DNA from: a virus | IMG/VR virus record: IMGVR_UViG_3300036861_000806 | Location: 1 to 64,000 of that record | DNA: 64,000 bases | Reading direction: 5' to 3' (one strand) | In this document: one piece after another, positions 16,701-24,539 of the stretch | Numbering within the stretch: position 1 is the stretch's first letter | How the letters are laid out: every line of letters starts with the position of its first letter | Position numbers and translations under genes: made by a program | The notes under the pieces: model-generated | What the model was told of the DNA's origin: nothing | The model's database searches: none | What the model saw: the letters and a program-made list of their open reading frames with translations, nothing else

Positions 16701-19106
16701 GTCCGTGCTGCCGAGATTGAAGACGCCGGCGAACGCTTCCCCAATCTTGCGCATGATCTGAGACGAGAGGAAGTCGGCGAACATCCGCCTAGCGGCGTTC
16801 GCGAGGTCCGCGAATTGGACCTTCGTCGGGTCGACGAAGTGGTCCGAGAGGAACCGCTGCATCGTCTGCGCGCCGTCCTGGGCCAGCCTCGTGAGTCCGG
16901 ACCAGAGGTCATTGCCTCGGGTGAGCGCGGTCGTGAACTCTGCCTGGAAGAATCCGGCAGTGTCACCGATGGCGCGGGATTGCGCGGCCCAACCCTCAAG
17001 ACCCTGCTGAAAGAAGCGCTCTTGGGCGGTGGCGATAGTGTTGAGGGCGTTGATCTGGAGTTGGCGGTCTGCGAACGCCTTGTCGAGCGCGTCCGCGAGG
17101 GCGATCACTGGCCCTTTGATCTCGACGAGGCGCGCCTTGAGTCGAGCGACGTCTTCTGTCAGCCCCGCGACGCGGGCCTTGCGAATTGCGAGCTCCACCT
17201 CCCGGATCTGGGAGGTGAGCGTCTCTCCAAAGCTGTGACCGAGGTCGATCGCTTCCTGCTCGACTTGGCCGAGCGCGGTCGATAACTCGGCCCAAATATC
17301 GGTTGACGCGCTAGCTGCGGTCGCAGCTATTTCATCGGCCTCCGCCAAATCAACGAGACTTGCCCGAAGTCTCGCGAGGTCTTCCTTTGCCGCGGCGGTC
17401 ACCGCGCCACCGGCCGCCGCAATGATGGTCGTGATCTTTGTTAGCGCATTGGTCCAGATCGCGATGGCCGCCGCGGCGCCCTCTTTCGTCGCCAGCGACT
17501 CCTCGCTCAACGCTGCGATGCGCGCCTGAGCCTCGGCGTTGATTGCGGCGATCTGCGCCTCTTCCGTGGTTGACGCGAGTTGGATGCGCTCTAGTTCCGC
17601 GTCGCGCGTCGCATCGATAACATCCTGCTCGGCCTTCGCGACCACCTCCGCATAAGCCGCTATCGCGTCGGCGGCTTGCTGCGCGTAGGTGTTGCTGATC
17701 TGGAGTCGGGTCAGGGCGACGAGACCGCCGTACACCGCCTTTGCGTCGGCGACGGCCTTCGGGCTCAGTTGCTCCCACTTCTCCGCAAAGTCTTCGAAAT
17801 CCTGGCGGAGCTTGACGAGTGGGCGCTCCTCCTCGACGGCGCGGAGGAGTTCAAGCTGCTGGCGGAGCTTCTTGATGGCTTCGGCCGCCTCTGGCGGGAC
17901 GCGCACGTCGGCTGTGGCTGCGGCTGGGACGGTCACGGAGGTGTCGGACGTGAGCCCAGCATCGCGAAGCCGCTTGATCGCGTCTTCGACGGCCGCCGAC
18001 CCGCCTAGGAGCTTTGCCAGCGTCGGAGAGTTCGCAAGGAAACGATCGAACGAGGTACTGATATTGGCGAACGTGTTGCCCAAGATGTCACCGAGACGCT
18101 TCGCTGCGTCAATCGTCTCGTTGATCCATTGGAGAATCCCTGTCCCGGTGGATACTAGCGGGGTGCCCACGGCAATCCAGAATCCCTCCCACTGCTTGGA
18201 AAGCAATCGGATCTGGCGCCCATATTCTTCGGTCGCCTTCTGCTGATCCGCCGTCCACGCCGACACGTCCCCGGCGATTCCCATCCACCGTTTAAATTCC
18301 TCGCGTGACATCGCGAAGACGCTGGCGAGCTCCCGCCCCTGACGCCCAAAGATTGCCATGAGGGCGCCGCTGCGCTCAGACGCCGTGCCCATCTCGGAGA
18401 TGCGGTCACGCACCTCAAGGAATAGCTCGCCTTCGCTCTTCAGCTCGCCTGTGTTCTTTCGCAGGTTGATGCCAATGTCCCGCAGATCCTTGCCGCCGGT
18501 GTCGATCGCCTGTCCCATCTTGAAAAGAGCGCCAGTCAGCGCGCCGACGTCATGCCCGAGAACCTCGAAGGTATCGGCGAGATTGTCGGCCTCGGCGGCG
18601 GCCAGTCCCGAGACGGCCATCAGCGCCTTGACCTGCCGGGCATTCTCCAGTACCGCCGACGTCGCAGCGTGGAAAGCCACCGCCACGCCAGCGAGGCCGA
18701 CCGCCACGAGTCCGATCGGACTCGTCACAGCCGCCAGTGCGCGGCCAAGAAGCCCCGTATTGATTCCAGACGATGCGAAAGCCGTACTCAGAGAGTCGAC
18801 GATATTTCTCGTCCGGCCTGTCTCGGTTCCCAGCTCGACGAGGTGTTTCTTAAGGAAGGTTGCGGTGTCACCTGTCTTCGCCCAGGACACCATCCGGGCG
18901 GTGATCTGCTCAATGGACTGATCCGTCTTCTTGATCGGCGCGTTTACACCATTCAACGCACTCCGTAGCCCACTGAGCGCCTTTCCGGTAGAATCCGTCC
19001 CGCTCTGGAACCTCCCGAGTGTATCGCGCGCTTGGTCTACCCCGCGCTTGAACCCGCTCGTCTCAAGATCGAGCGTTGCGCGCAAATCCCCCACGCTCAC
19101 AGCCAC
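13770..19106 (-). CDS. tail tape measure protein
   Basis: 1778 residues, the longest gene here. N-terminus MAVSVGDLRATLDLETSGFK is typical of tape measures. It is followed by hydrophobic segments (VTSPIGLVAVGLAGVAVAF and a glycine-rich block FALGGPGGALLGATIGGFIG) and very long Ala/Gln/Glu helices with coiled coil. The C-terminus has AAGGIVTGPTYALLGESGAE, a conserved end motif of many tape measures. At about 0.15 nm per residue it would set a tail of roughly 250-270 nm. Confidence 0.93.
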   Translation of the reverse strand: MAVSVGDLRATLDLETSGFKRGVDQARDTLGRFQSGTDSTGKALSGLRSALNGVNAPIKKTDQSIEQITARMVSWAKTGDTATFLKKHLVELGTETGRTRNIVDSLSTAFASSGINTGLLGRALAAVTSPIGLVAVGLAGVAVAFHAATSAVLENARQVKALMAVSGLAAAEADNLADTFEVLGHDVGALTGALFKMGQAIDTGGKDLRDIGINLRKNTGELKSEGELFLEVRDRISEMGTASERSGALMAIFGRQGRELASVFAMSREEFKRWMGIAGDVSAWTADQQKATEEYGRQIRLLSKQWEGFWIAVGTPLVSTGTGILQWINETIDAAKRLGDILGNTFANISTSFDRFLANSPTLAKLLGGSAAVEDAIKRLRDAGLTSDTSVTVPAAATADVRVPPEAAEAIKKLRQQLELLRAVEEERPLVKLRQDFEDFAEKWEQLSPKAVADAKAVYGGLVALTRLQISNTYAQQAADAIAAYAEVVAKAEQDVIDATRDAELERIQLASTTEEAQIAAINAEAQARIAALSEESLATKEGAAAAIAIWTNALTKITTIIAAAGGAVTAAAKEDLARLRASLVDLAEADEIAATAASASTDIWAELSTALGQVEQEAIDLGHSFGETLTSQIREVELAIRKARVAGLTEDVARLKARLVEIKGPVIALADALDKAFADRQLQINALNTIATAQERFFQQGLEGWAAQSRAIGDTAGFFQAEFTTALTRGNDLWSGLTRLAQDGAQTMQRFLSDHFVDPTKVQFADLANAARRMFADFLSSQIMRKIGEAFAGVFNLGSTDLATAGAAAAVAMASTAASAQALAVALNNAAVAAGGTAAPLQLVPGNGGTSGGGFGIPGFGGAIGNSQSFLSSFGGWLDNLFGTGGQSVLGPGVVPGFFEEALRGVSDRFSSLFDSLGGFNTALGVAGVALSAFHNIMSIINGNVTQGAFGLGGMAAGGIAGFALGGPGGALLGATIGGFIGNLLGGLFGSGPSAEWLTFHNRLAETLQKEADAANALAAGLAGATTLDDFAKTVDAFKQSIEAAIPGFLAATGQTNLGSFGIPQIPGATGTEHEGGISVNFGPGIDQLNAAIRIVLRKFADQFSEQAAALATSALPAEAMQAFVDRILTPLTDWIANAQSNGATVEDIKAKMALLTDALITFGQIDLTIKALAMDAEGMQVSLKAAVTAQLAAMDLAVEDAQNKLRDAIDPADQLAAIKELAKASTERYALEKKLIEEIQATIATILQTFGSQLLATAQVAVNLELAMGHHEALTGLLFALEAIQQSSASAAVKLWAAEAALAAIVAAVPSAMTGFGGLIQPSNVGQIPALIYQAALPSLTTLADLFGQALGAGDLEGALTILNQGAGAIQALGQAAVAAVQQWEQQAVAAANTTAQTLIDAINAGAQAEIDRINATMQAQIDANDVQIEALNEQKSALQEQINLSREWARAAESLKGLIRGLLLGTSAPINPADQLALARSFYEQARATFAANQTPENLAAVQQAAQAYLEAASHVFTRPSPEYVEIFNSVVTQLQALQAIAEARVTPEEQAQAALDDIDAQIKALNDSSEAIREQAAAQVKAIETARDANVSAIEQARDAQVAAIHDAARATIEGINKAVGDIMGQIAAKQAELIGQLIAKQIDLQNAITGGLDPQSFLALEAKLTADRLLGLQQMLYAALTGGTPPVPLAAGGIVTGPTYALLGESGAEAVIPLSGADAAGAGATITVEVTQNFTGPVDEAMIRRAARVVVREIKRELRGEGGDLRPMVKGLR

Positions 19107-19110
19107 GGCG

Positions 19111-19401
19111 TCAGTCCTCTTCGTCCGCGCTGAATGGCGGCAGCCCGAGCCGCCGCCGCTCGGCGTTCTCGCGCTCGATCGCGGCCTCGGCGGCGGCCCG
19201 ACGACGTTCGCGGCGCGCCCAGACGCCGGGGATCATCGTCGCGAGACTAATCGGCGATCGCATGGCACGGGAGACTCGGTTGATGCACTGGAGGGCGACC
19301 CACGCCGCCATTTCCCACGCGTCGTCCCGCCGGTCGCGCAAGCCGCGCTGGTACTCGGCCCAGTCGGCCGGGGTCAGCTCGTCGAAGTCCCGGGGCAGCA
19401 C
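19111..19401 (-). CDS. second tail assembly chaperone ORF (gpT-like), probably made by frameshift
   Basis: 96 residues from a GTG. Open, coding-like sequence in the same frame extends upstream to about 19495 (LDAAYLSARRAALRAGVLPR), beyond any start codon, which suggests it is normally fused to the preceding ORF. Immediately upstream of the tape measure, as in lambda G/GT. Confidence 0.6.
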   Translation of the reverse strand: MLPRDFDELTPADWAEYQRGLRDRRDDAWEMAAWVALQCINRVSRAMRSPISLATMIPGVWARRERRRAAAEAAIERENAERRRLGLPPFSADEED

Positions 19402-19454
19402 CCCGGCCCGGAGCGCGGCTCGGCGCGCGGAGAGGTACGCCGCGTCGAGTCCGC

Positions 19455-19814
19455 CTACTGAGGGCGGGTCGCCGCGCCGCCGTCCTTCTTTGACCGGTCA
19501 CGGAACAGCCCGCAGTTCTGGAGCGCCTCGTTGATCGCCGTCAGCACCGTGGCGAGTCGCCCCTCGTCCGAGCGAAAATAGGCGTCGAGGATCTCGTCGA
19601 TCCGCTCACCCGTCAGCTTTGGCTCCTCGTGTCGGAGTCCGAGCAGCAGGGCCGTGGAGAGGGTCTCGGGGTCAGCCTCGCCGAGCTTGGCGAGCAACCC
19701 CTGAAGCGTCGCCCCACCGAGGCGACGCGATAACTCCTTGACGTCCTGCCAGCGGTAGCGTACGTGCCGCGGCTTGTCGAGCGTGAGTTCCGCGTAGTCC
19801 TTGTCGATGTCCAC
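19455..19814 (-). CDS. tail assembly chaperone (gpG-like)
   Basis: 119 residues from a GTG preceded by a very strong RBS (AGGAGGAG). Helical, with GGATLQGLLAKLGEADPETLS. It sits between the tail tube and the tape measure, the standard place for chaperones that coat the tape measure. A run TCAAAGAAGG near 19488 could allow -1 slippage into the next ORF just before its stop. Confidence 0.7.
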   Translation of the reverse strand: MDIDKDYAELTLDKPRHVRYRWQDVKELSRRLGGATLQGLLAKLGEADPETLSTALLLGLRHEEPKLTGERIDEILDAYFRSDEGRLATVLTAINEALQNCGLFRDRSKKDGGAATRPQ

Positions 19815-19952
19815 GTCTCTCCTCCTTCTGTCAGGGGAGTCAGAAAGTCGAGCCGCCCGGCCCTCGGAACGCCCGGACGCTACGGGGCCATTCGCGTCCC
19901 TGCCCAGCCGTTGCTCGGCCGGATCCGGTCGTCCCATGGGCGGCTTCGCTTG

Positions 19953-20360
19953 TTACGACGCGACCGCGCAGTGCCGAAGCGATCCGGCCGGATCGAGCCG
20001 CACCGCAACCGTCATCAGGTCGCCGACCGTGCCACCGGCGGGCGGGTAGGACTGGACCATCACGGTCTGTTCCCAGATCGGATTGCCGGCCGAGGAGCAG
20101 GCGTTGCAAGCTCTCATCTCAATTGAAGTTTGACAACCTATAAGTCCGAATAGAGTGGCATCCACGCAGGCGTAGTTCTGAAAGAGTGTGATGTCCCAGC
20201 TCACGTTCTTGAGTCCGCCCTTCATCTTCCGTGTGTCGGCGCCCATCGCCGTCTCGTCGAGCGACTCTGCCTCGTAATTTAGTTGGAGGCTCTGGACGCT
20301 TGCTGATAGATCGACGCCGTTGATGTTCCAGTAGCAGTTCTTGAACACCTGGCTTGCCAT
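19953..20360 (-). CDS. tail-tube-like protein, copy A
   Basis: 135 residues, RBS GGAGG before the ATG. The core (AESLDETAMGADTRKMKGGL) is shared almost exactly with the gene at 21934-22332, showing the two are paralogues. Phage tail-tube subunits have this size and place. Extra Cys residues (RACNACSS, CQTS) are unusual and could crosslink. A HNH gene now separates the two copies. Confidence 0.75.
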   Translation of the reverse strand: MASQVFKNCYWNINGVDLSASVQSLQLNYEAESLDETAMGADTRKMKGGLKNVSWDITLFQNYACVDATLFGLIGCQTSIEMRACNACSSAGNPIWEQTVMVQSYPPAGGTVGDLMTVAVRLDPAGSLRHCAVAS

Positions 20361-20428
20361 TTTTAGATCCTCCCCCCATGAGTGCCGCTTGGCCGCGACG
20401 CTCCGCCTCTGTGTGCTATCATTTCTGC

Positions 20429-21274
20429 ATGAGTGCGCCAGTTGGCTCCGTTGACTGCGCGTGCGGATGCGGACGGTCGGTGAAGACCACGACGCCGCAC
20501 CTTCCGCACTTCGCCCGAGGTCATCGAGGCCAGGCGGGCGAGACCGCCTATCACGCCTCGTGGTACGCGCTGAACCGCGAGCGGCGATGCGCAGCCGAAC
20601 GCGCCCGCCGGCGCGCGAAGGCCGATGAGATAGCGGCCCAGGGCCGTGCCTACCGCCAAACACATCGCGATGAGATCCGAGCACGAGACCGCTCCAGATA
20701 TCTGCGGCGACGAAGCGACATTCTGTCTCAGCAACGAGAACGGAGAGCGACGAATCGTGAGGCTGTCCGTGCCTATCAACGGGAGTGGTATCGACGCAAC
20801 CGAGACCGTGTATGCGCCGAGGTGCGGCAACGGCGGCGCGCCGATGAGACGTTCCGCGAAAAGCAACGCGTGAACGCCCGACAGTGGCACGCAGCTAATC
20901 GAGAGCGCGCGATCGCGGCCAACCGGGCGTGGCGCGAGGCCAACCCAGGGAAGAACACCGAGCACTATCGGCGCTGGCGCACCGAGAACCCTGAACAGGC
21001 CGCGCGCAAGGCTCGCATCGACAGGACGACTCGGCGCGCGCGCGAGACCGGCGTCCCCTCCGAACCCATTGACCTTCTCGACATCGCCGAGCGAGACGGA
21101 TGGTGCTGCCACTTGTGCGGCGATTCCGTCGCGAGAATCGACGCCTCCCTGGACCATCTGATTCCGCTCTCGAAGGGCGGCCCGCACCTGAAGACGAACG
21201 TGGCGCTCGCCCACATCCGCTGCAACAAGCGGCGTGGAACGAAGCCGTTGCTCGCTGTCGCGTTCCCGAACTAG
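20429..21274 (+). CDS. free-standing HNH homing endonuclease
   Basis: 281 residues on the plus strand between minus-strand tail genes. N-terminal CACGCGRSVKTTTPHLPHFA is a small zinc-type motif. A long basic helical linker of repeated YRRN/REAN units follows, then a C-terminal HNH nuclease (CCHLCGDSV ... DASLDHLIPLSKGGPHLKTN ... HIRCNKRRG) with DH as the catalytic pair. The ATG at 20429 lies 7 nt after a TATCAT hexamer, so the mRNA may be leaderless. A selfish gene inserted in the tail operon. Confidence 0.85.
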   Translation: MSAPVGSVDCACGCGRSVKTTTPHLPHFARGHRGQAGETAYHASWYALNRERRCAAERARRRAKADEIAAQGRAYRQTHRDEIRARDRSRYLRRRSDILSQQRERRATNREAVRAYQREWYRRNRDRVCAEVRQRRRADETFREKQRVNARQWHAANRERAIAANRAWREANPGKNTEHYRRWRTENPEQAARKARIDRTTRRARETGVPSEPIDLLDIAERDGWCCHLCGDSVARIDASLDHLIPLSKGGPHLKTNVALAHIRCNKRRGTKPLLAVAFPN

Positions 21275-21287
21275 CGTCGTCATCTCG

Positions 21288-21695
21288 CTACGGTCGCTTG
21301 AGATCCAGATCCATCGCGGCCAGCCATTGATCAGTGTCGGTGCACGTCTGCGACCACGCCGCGCGGTACCAATTGCGCTGCGTAGATGTTGCCGAGGCGC
21401 AGTTCCACGGGATCCGCACGAGCTGTCCGTCGCGGCAGGCCCGCGAGGTGAATGCGGCGACGTCGGTGCCCGGGTTGTTGCAGGTCCCACCGGTGAAATA
21501 CCCAGACGACGAGTTCGCCTGAATGAACACCTTGATCCCGTCCGCGCCAGAGGAAAGGACCTGGAGTCCGGCATACAGCACGAGATCGCACGCGCGACCC
21601 CCGAGGTCCACGACGGTACCCTGCCCGAACCCGGTGCAGGCGCAGGCCGTCCCCGTCACCGAGGCGTTCTTGAGTGCGACCGCACGGACGATCAT
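21288..21695 (-). CDS. tail protein, 135 residues
   Basis: Starts MIVRAVALKNASVTGTACAC; ATG overlaps the preceding TGA. Many Thr/Ser/Cys and beta-like. C-terminus SQTCTDTDQWLAAMDLDLKR. Its size and Cys pattern resemble its tail-tube neighbours. Possibly a tail terminator or decoration protein; family uncertain. Confidence 0.6.
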   Translation of the reverse strand: MIVRAVALKNASVTGTACACTGFGQGTVVDLGGRACDLVLYAGLQVLSSGADGIKVFIQANSSSGYFTGGTCNNPGTDVAAFTSRACRDGQLVRIPWNCASATSTQRNWYRAAWSQTCTDTDQWLAAMDLDLKRP

Positions 21696-21937
21696 CTCGG
21701 CACCTCGATCCCGTCGACGAACAGCACGGCGCTCGTGATGTTGATACGCCCATGAATGGCGAGGATCGCGTCGCTCATGACCGAAGCGAGGACCACCTCG
21801 GGCACGTCCGCCGCGTCGCTCTCGATGACGATCCGCACGTGCGGCTGAGACGGCGGAGATTGGAGTCGGAGTGTTGTTGTGTCGATATCCCACGCCGGCG
21901 GCGCAGCGTGCCCCTCGCCCGGCTCGCGCGCGCTCAC
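21692..21937 (-). CDS. small hypothetical tail-region protein
   Basis: 81 residues from a GTG overlapping the preceding stop. Contains VRIVIESDAADVPEVVLASV. Coupled on both sides. No recognised domain. Confidence 0.5.
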   Translation of the reverse strand: MSAREPGEGHAAPPAWDIDTTTLRLQSPPSQPHVRIVIESDAADVPEVVLASVMSDAILAIHGRINITSAVLFVDGIEVPR

Positions 21938-22332
21938 AGCCCGGCCCCCCGACCCTGCGCCGTGACGGTAAATGGATGTAGGTCGCCGACCTGGCCGCCG
22001 TGCTGGTACTGGAGCTCGACGGCGCGCATCATGTAGCCTGATCCCGTCGACGTCGCCCCTTCGCCGATCGCCTCCGGGAAGACCATCACGACGGCGTCGG
22101 CCACCGCGTGTGAATCCATGAAGACTTGGTGCACAGAGTTGGCGCCGGCGTTGAAGAGGCCCTCTCCGGTCAACTGCGAGACTTTCAGGCCCCCCTTCAT
22201 TTTCCGGGTATCGGCCCCGAAGGTCGTCTCGTCGAGCGACTCGGCCGAGTAGTCGAGCGCAATGCGATTGTGCTGCGCCGCCAGCGAGTACCCGCCGTAG
22301 AACAGGCTCGCGTTCGTGAAGGTGACGCTCAT
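21934..22332 (-). CDS. tail-tube-like protein, copy B
   Basis: 132 residues. Shares the segment AESLDETTFGADTRKMKGGL with copy A at 19953. It has ALDYSAESLDET before this and a beta-rich C-terminus (VTAQGRGAGL). The two may form different layers of the tail tube, or one may be a decoration or shorter tail-end variant. Confidence 0.75.
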   Translation of the reverse strand: MSVTFTNASLFYGGYSLAAQHNRIALDYSAESLDETTFGADTRKMKGGLKVSQLTGEGLFNAGANSVHQVFMDSHAVADAVVMVFPEAIGEGATSTGSGYMMRAVELQYQHGGQVGDLHPFTVTAQGRGAGL

Positions 22333-22563
22333 TTACTCTCCTCCCTCATGTCCGCAGTCGCCGCAGACCCACGCGGCCAGATGTCCCATGCGAGCCGCCA
22401 CGATGCGCCGCTCCGGCGGGTGCATACAGACTTTCGATTCTGCTGGTGTCTCGGTCGGCATCGGGGATGGCGCAGTCGCGGCAAGCAACGCATCGGCCAT
22501 CGCCGCCTGCGCGAGCGCCGTTGCGCGGATTGCTTCTAGCTGGGCGCGGAGCGCCGTCGCCAC
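22333..22563 (-). CDS. small zinc-ribbon-like protein
   Basis: 76 residues: an Ala-rich helix, then CMHPPERRIVAARMGHLAAW followed by VCGDCGHEGG, a plausible CxxH...CxxC zinc site. Stop and start overlaps with its neighbours support expression. Confidence 0.55.
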   Translation of the reverse strand: MATALRAQLEAIRATALAQAAMADALLAATAPSPMPTETPAESKVCMHPPERRIVAARMGHLAAWVCGDCGHEGGE

Positions 22564-22994
22564 TACGAACTCGTGGCCGGCGACCGAGTCGCCTCGAGGT
22601 TCATCGCAAACACCGTTCGGTTCGTCGAGTCGCGTTCTAGAAAAAAGGGTTCTGACACCTCGACGATCTGGTGATATCGGACTCCGTTCTTCGTCACGTT
22701 GTAGAGCCCACCGAGCGCATACCGGAGCGCCACCGCGTTCTTCTCGGCATCGTCGTAGCGCACAGCCCGTGAGAGCGCCTGCACGCGTGGTCGCTCAACC
22801 TGGGGCCGCCCGCCCGCGCCGACGCCGGGGGACATCGCCCATACCGGCGGGAGTCCGCCGTACGGACCGAGGAGCGCGAGGCACGTGTCGGGGGTCGAGG
22901 GCATCGGCCCGAGGAAGACATTGGTCCCGATCGACCACGTGGTGGTGGAGAGAGCTGAGGAAAGGATTTCAGATAAATCGTCCAGGATCACCAC
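22563..22994 (-). CDS. minor capsid / tail terminator-like protein
   Basis: 143 residues. MVILDDLSEILSSALSTTTW, then LALLGPYGGLPPVWAMSPG, resembles the small phage proteins annotated as minor capsid or tail-completion proteins of siphoviruses, with the RYHQIVEVSEPFFLERDSTN end typical of that group. It would seal the head-tail or tail end. Confidence 0.7.
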   Translation of the reverse strand: MVILDDLSEILSSALSTTTWSIGTNVFLGPMPSTPDTCLALLGPYGGLPPVWAMSPGVGAGGRPQVERPRVQALSRAVRYDDAEKNAVALRYALGGLYNVTKNGVRYHQIVEVSEPFFLERDSTNRTVFAMNLEATRSPATSS

Positions 22995-23200
22995 GCCACC
23001 TCACTCAAGGCCTCATGGGCCGCCTGCGCGGCGAACCACAGCGACCCGGACATATGCAACTCCGCGCTGAAGGCGACTCGGGCCGCCTGGCATTCCTGAT
23101 CCGTCAAGGAGCGCCCGTTCCACGGTCGTGCGGGAAGCCCGAAGATCGCGGGGAGCGATGCGGAAAATGTGTGGACGACATCAACGATCTCGGAGGTCAC
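22988..23200 (-). CDS. small hypothetical head-tail region protein
   Basis: 70 residues from a GTG overlapping the upstream TGA. Contains SLTDQECQAARVAFSAELHM and a helical end. Overlaps the next gene. No family. Confidence 0.5.
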   Translation of the reverse strand: MTSEIVDVVHTFSASLPAIFGLPARPWNGRSLTDQECQAARVAFSAELHMSGSLWFAAQAAHEALSEVAW

Positions 23201-23445
23201 TGACCTACCTGCCCCTCGACCAGAATCCCCGTCCAGATGTCGTGCTCGCACGTCTCGACGCGGTAGACCGCGTGCCCGTTGGCGACGCGGATCGTCAGGA
23301 AGGGGTAGCGCAGCGTGAGAAACCGGGGGTCTGCCTCTCGAACGAGACCGGCGGCAATCCTCGCCGACGGCGGCCACTCAGGGCGGTCAAGAAACATCTC
23401 GCCAGCCTCGCACCGCAATGGAATGATTCCCGGGACGGTGGTCAC
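23197..23445 (-). CDS. hypothetical protein, 82 residues
   Basis: Beta-type protein (FLTLRYPFLTIRVANGHAVY) ending WTGILVEGQVGQ. Coupled to its neighbours. Position between the HK97 gp10-like gene and the terminator-like gene suggests a head-tail joining role. Confidence 0.5.
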   Translation of the reverse strand: MTTVPGIIPLRCEAGEMFLDRPEWPPSARIAAGLVREADPRFLTLRYPFLTIRVANGHAVYRVETCEHDIWTGILVEGQVGQ

Positions 23446-23828
23446 TGGCCCAGCCTCTCGACTTCACGTCGCACCTCGGCGGCGAGCCGCTTGTCCATAT
23501 CGCGAGCCGCCTCTAGGAGTGGCCGCTCGAGGAACTTCGCCTCGCCGTTCATGTGCCGCGCCTGAAGATCTTCGTGCACGAACACGGCGTAAGTCGCCGC
23601 TGCGTTACCGAACGCGAGCACGACGCGCGTCGGGCCATCAGTCACGACTTGGCCCGATGCCCGCAGAGCGCCGGTAGCGACAGGCGTCCGCCGCTTGGCC
23701 TCCGTCATGATCCGCTCGCCCTCGCGGTAGAGCGCGCCCAACCCGGCCCGAGGGCCTCGGTCGCCCAAGCGGCGAAGCGCTGCTTCGAGTTTCGGAAACC
23801 CCGTTACGGTCAGCGTTTTGTCCGCCAT
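23442..23828 (-). CDS. HK97 gp10-like head-tail protein
   Basis: 128 residues. GFPKLEAALRRLG, then RRTPVATGALRASGQVV and the C-terminal KFLERPLLEAARDMDKRLA, is the HK97 gp10-like pattern (head completion / tail completion family). Position between connector and tail genes fits. Confidence 0.82.
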   Translation of the reverse strand: MADKTLTVTGFPKLEAALRRLGDRGPRAGLGALYREGERIMTEAKRRTPVATGALRASGQVVTDGPTRVVLAFGNAAATYAVFVHEDLQARHMNGEAKFLERPLLEAARDMDKRLAAEVRREVERLGQ

Positions 23829-23830
23829 CG

Positions 23831-24172
23831 TTAAGCCATGAATAGGGTGAGATGCCGGTGGCCGAGATCGTCCATCGACTCACCGACTGCTATGATCGGC
23901 GGCTGGCGCGCCCCCGTCTCCGTGGAGTTCACATCGCCCGTCGAGAGCGTGATCCGGTCGTGCGGTCCCACCACGCCCGCATCGGCGAGGTAGATCTGAT
24001 GCGTCGAGATCACTTGCTGCCCCTGCGCGTTCGTCACGGTTCGCAGGCGGCCCGTCACCCGAGCACGGCGCGCGACGTCGGCACCATAGAGAATCTCACC
24101 GTATCCGTCGATACCAGTCCGAGGCGCGATGTTCACCGTTTGACGGCACAGGGCGACGAGTTCAGGGAAAAT
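23831..24172 (-). CDS. head-tail joining protein with ATT start
   Basis: The open frame has no ATG or GTG at its conserved N-terminus. The family (small phage head completion proteins) normally starts MFPEL..., and here an ATT codon precedes FPELVALCRQTV with GGGAGGG about 7 nt upstream. I therefore place the start at ATT 24172 (113 residues); a GTG further in would lose the conserved start. The C-terminus (GHRHLTLFMA) is typical of the family. Confidence 0.65.
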   Translation of the reverse strand: MFPELVALCRQTVNIAPRTGIDGYGEILYGADVARRARVTGRLRTVTNAQGQQVISTHQIYLADAGVVGPHDRITLSTGDVNSTETGARQPPIIAVGESMDDLGHRHLTLFMA

Positions 24173-24174
24173 AG

Positions 24175-24333
24175 CTAAGCCCTCCCGACCTCGCGCGTCG
24201 CTCCGCAGCCACAGCAGATGGCCAGCGGCACGGGCAGGATGACGTTCACCGCCCCGGCGAGGATCTCGCGTTCGGCCGGGCGGCAGAAGCAATGGTCGCC
24301 GTTCGTATAGGGCGAGCGAGGGCAGTCGGGCAT
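24175..24333 (-). CDS. small zinc-binding protein, 52 residues
   Basis: ATG 24333 overlaps the previous TGA. Contains PYTNGDHCFCRPAEREI and LAICCGCGATRE, pairs of Cys likely to bind zinc. Another member of the set of mini zinc proteins interleaved with structural genes. Confidence 0.55.
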   Translation of the reverse strand: MPDCPRSPYTNGDHCFCRPAEREILAGAVNVILPVPLAICCGCGATREVGRA

Positions 24334-24539
24334 CACGCGTTCTCCCGACGCCACCGCGTGATGTGGCAAAGGATCAGCCCCTCAATGCCCAACTCACGCT
24401 CGAGCCGACGCCGACGACGCCGAAGTTGGCGCATCTCGAAACGCAGCAGTGCCACCTCGATGCCGAACCGCTGTTCGATGCGAGCAGCCTCGCGGTCGGC
24501 CCATTCGCGAACCGCAGCGATCGCGGCGTCGGCCCACAT
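24333..24539 (-). CDS. coiled-coil hypothetical protein, 68 residues
   Basis: ATG 24539 lies in a TGATG overlap with the connector gene. Mostly one charged helix (REWADREAARIEQRFGIE, RRRRRRLERELG). No family. Confidence 0.5.
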   Translation of the reverse strand: MWADAAIAAVREWADREAARIEQRFGIEVALLRFEMRQLRRRRRRLERELGIEGLILCHITRWRRENA

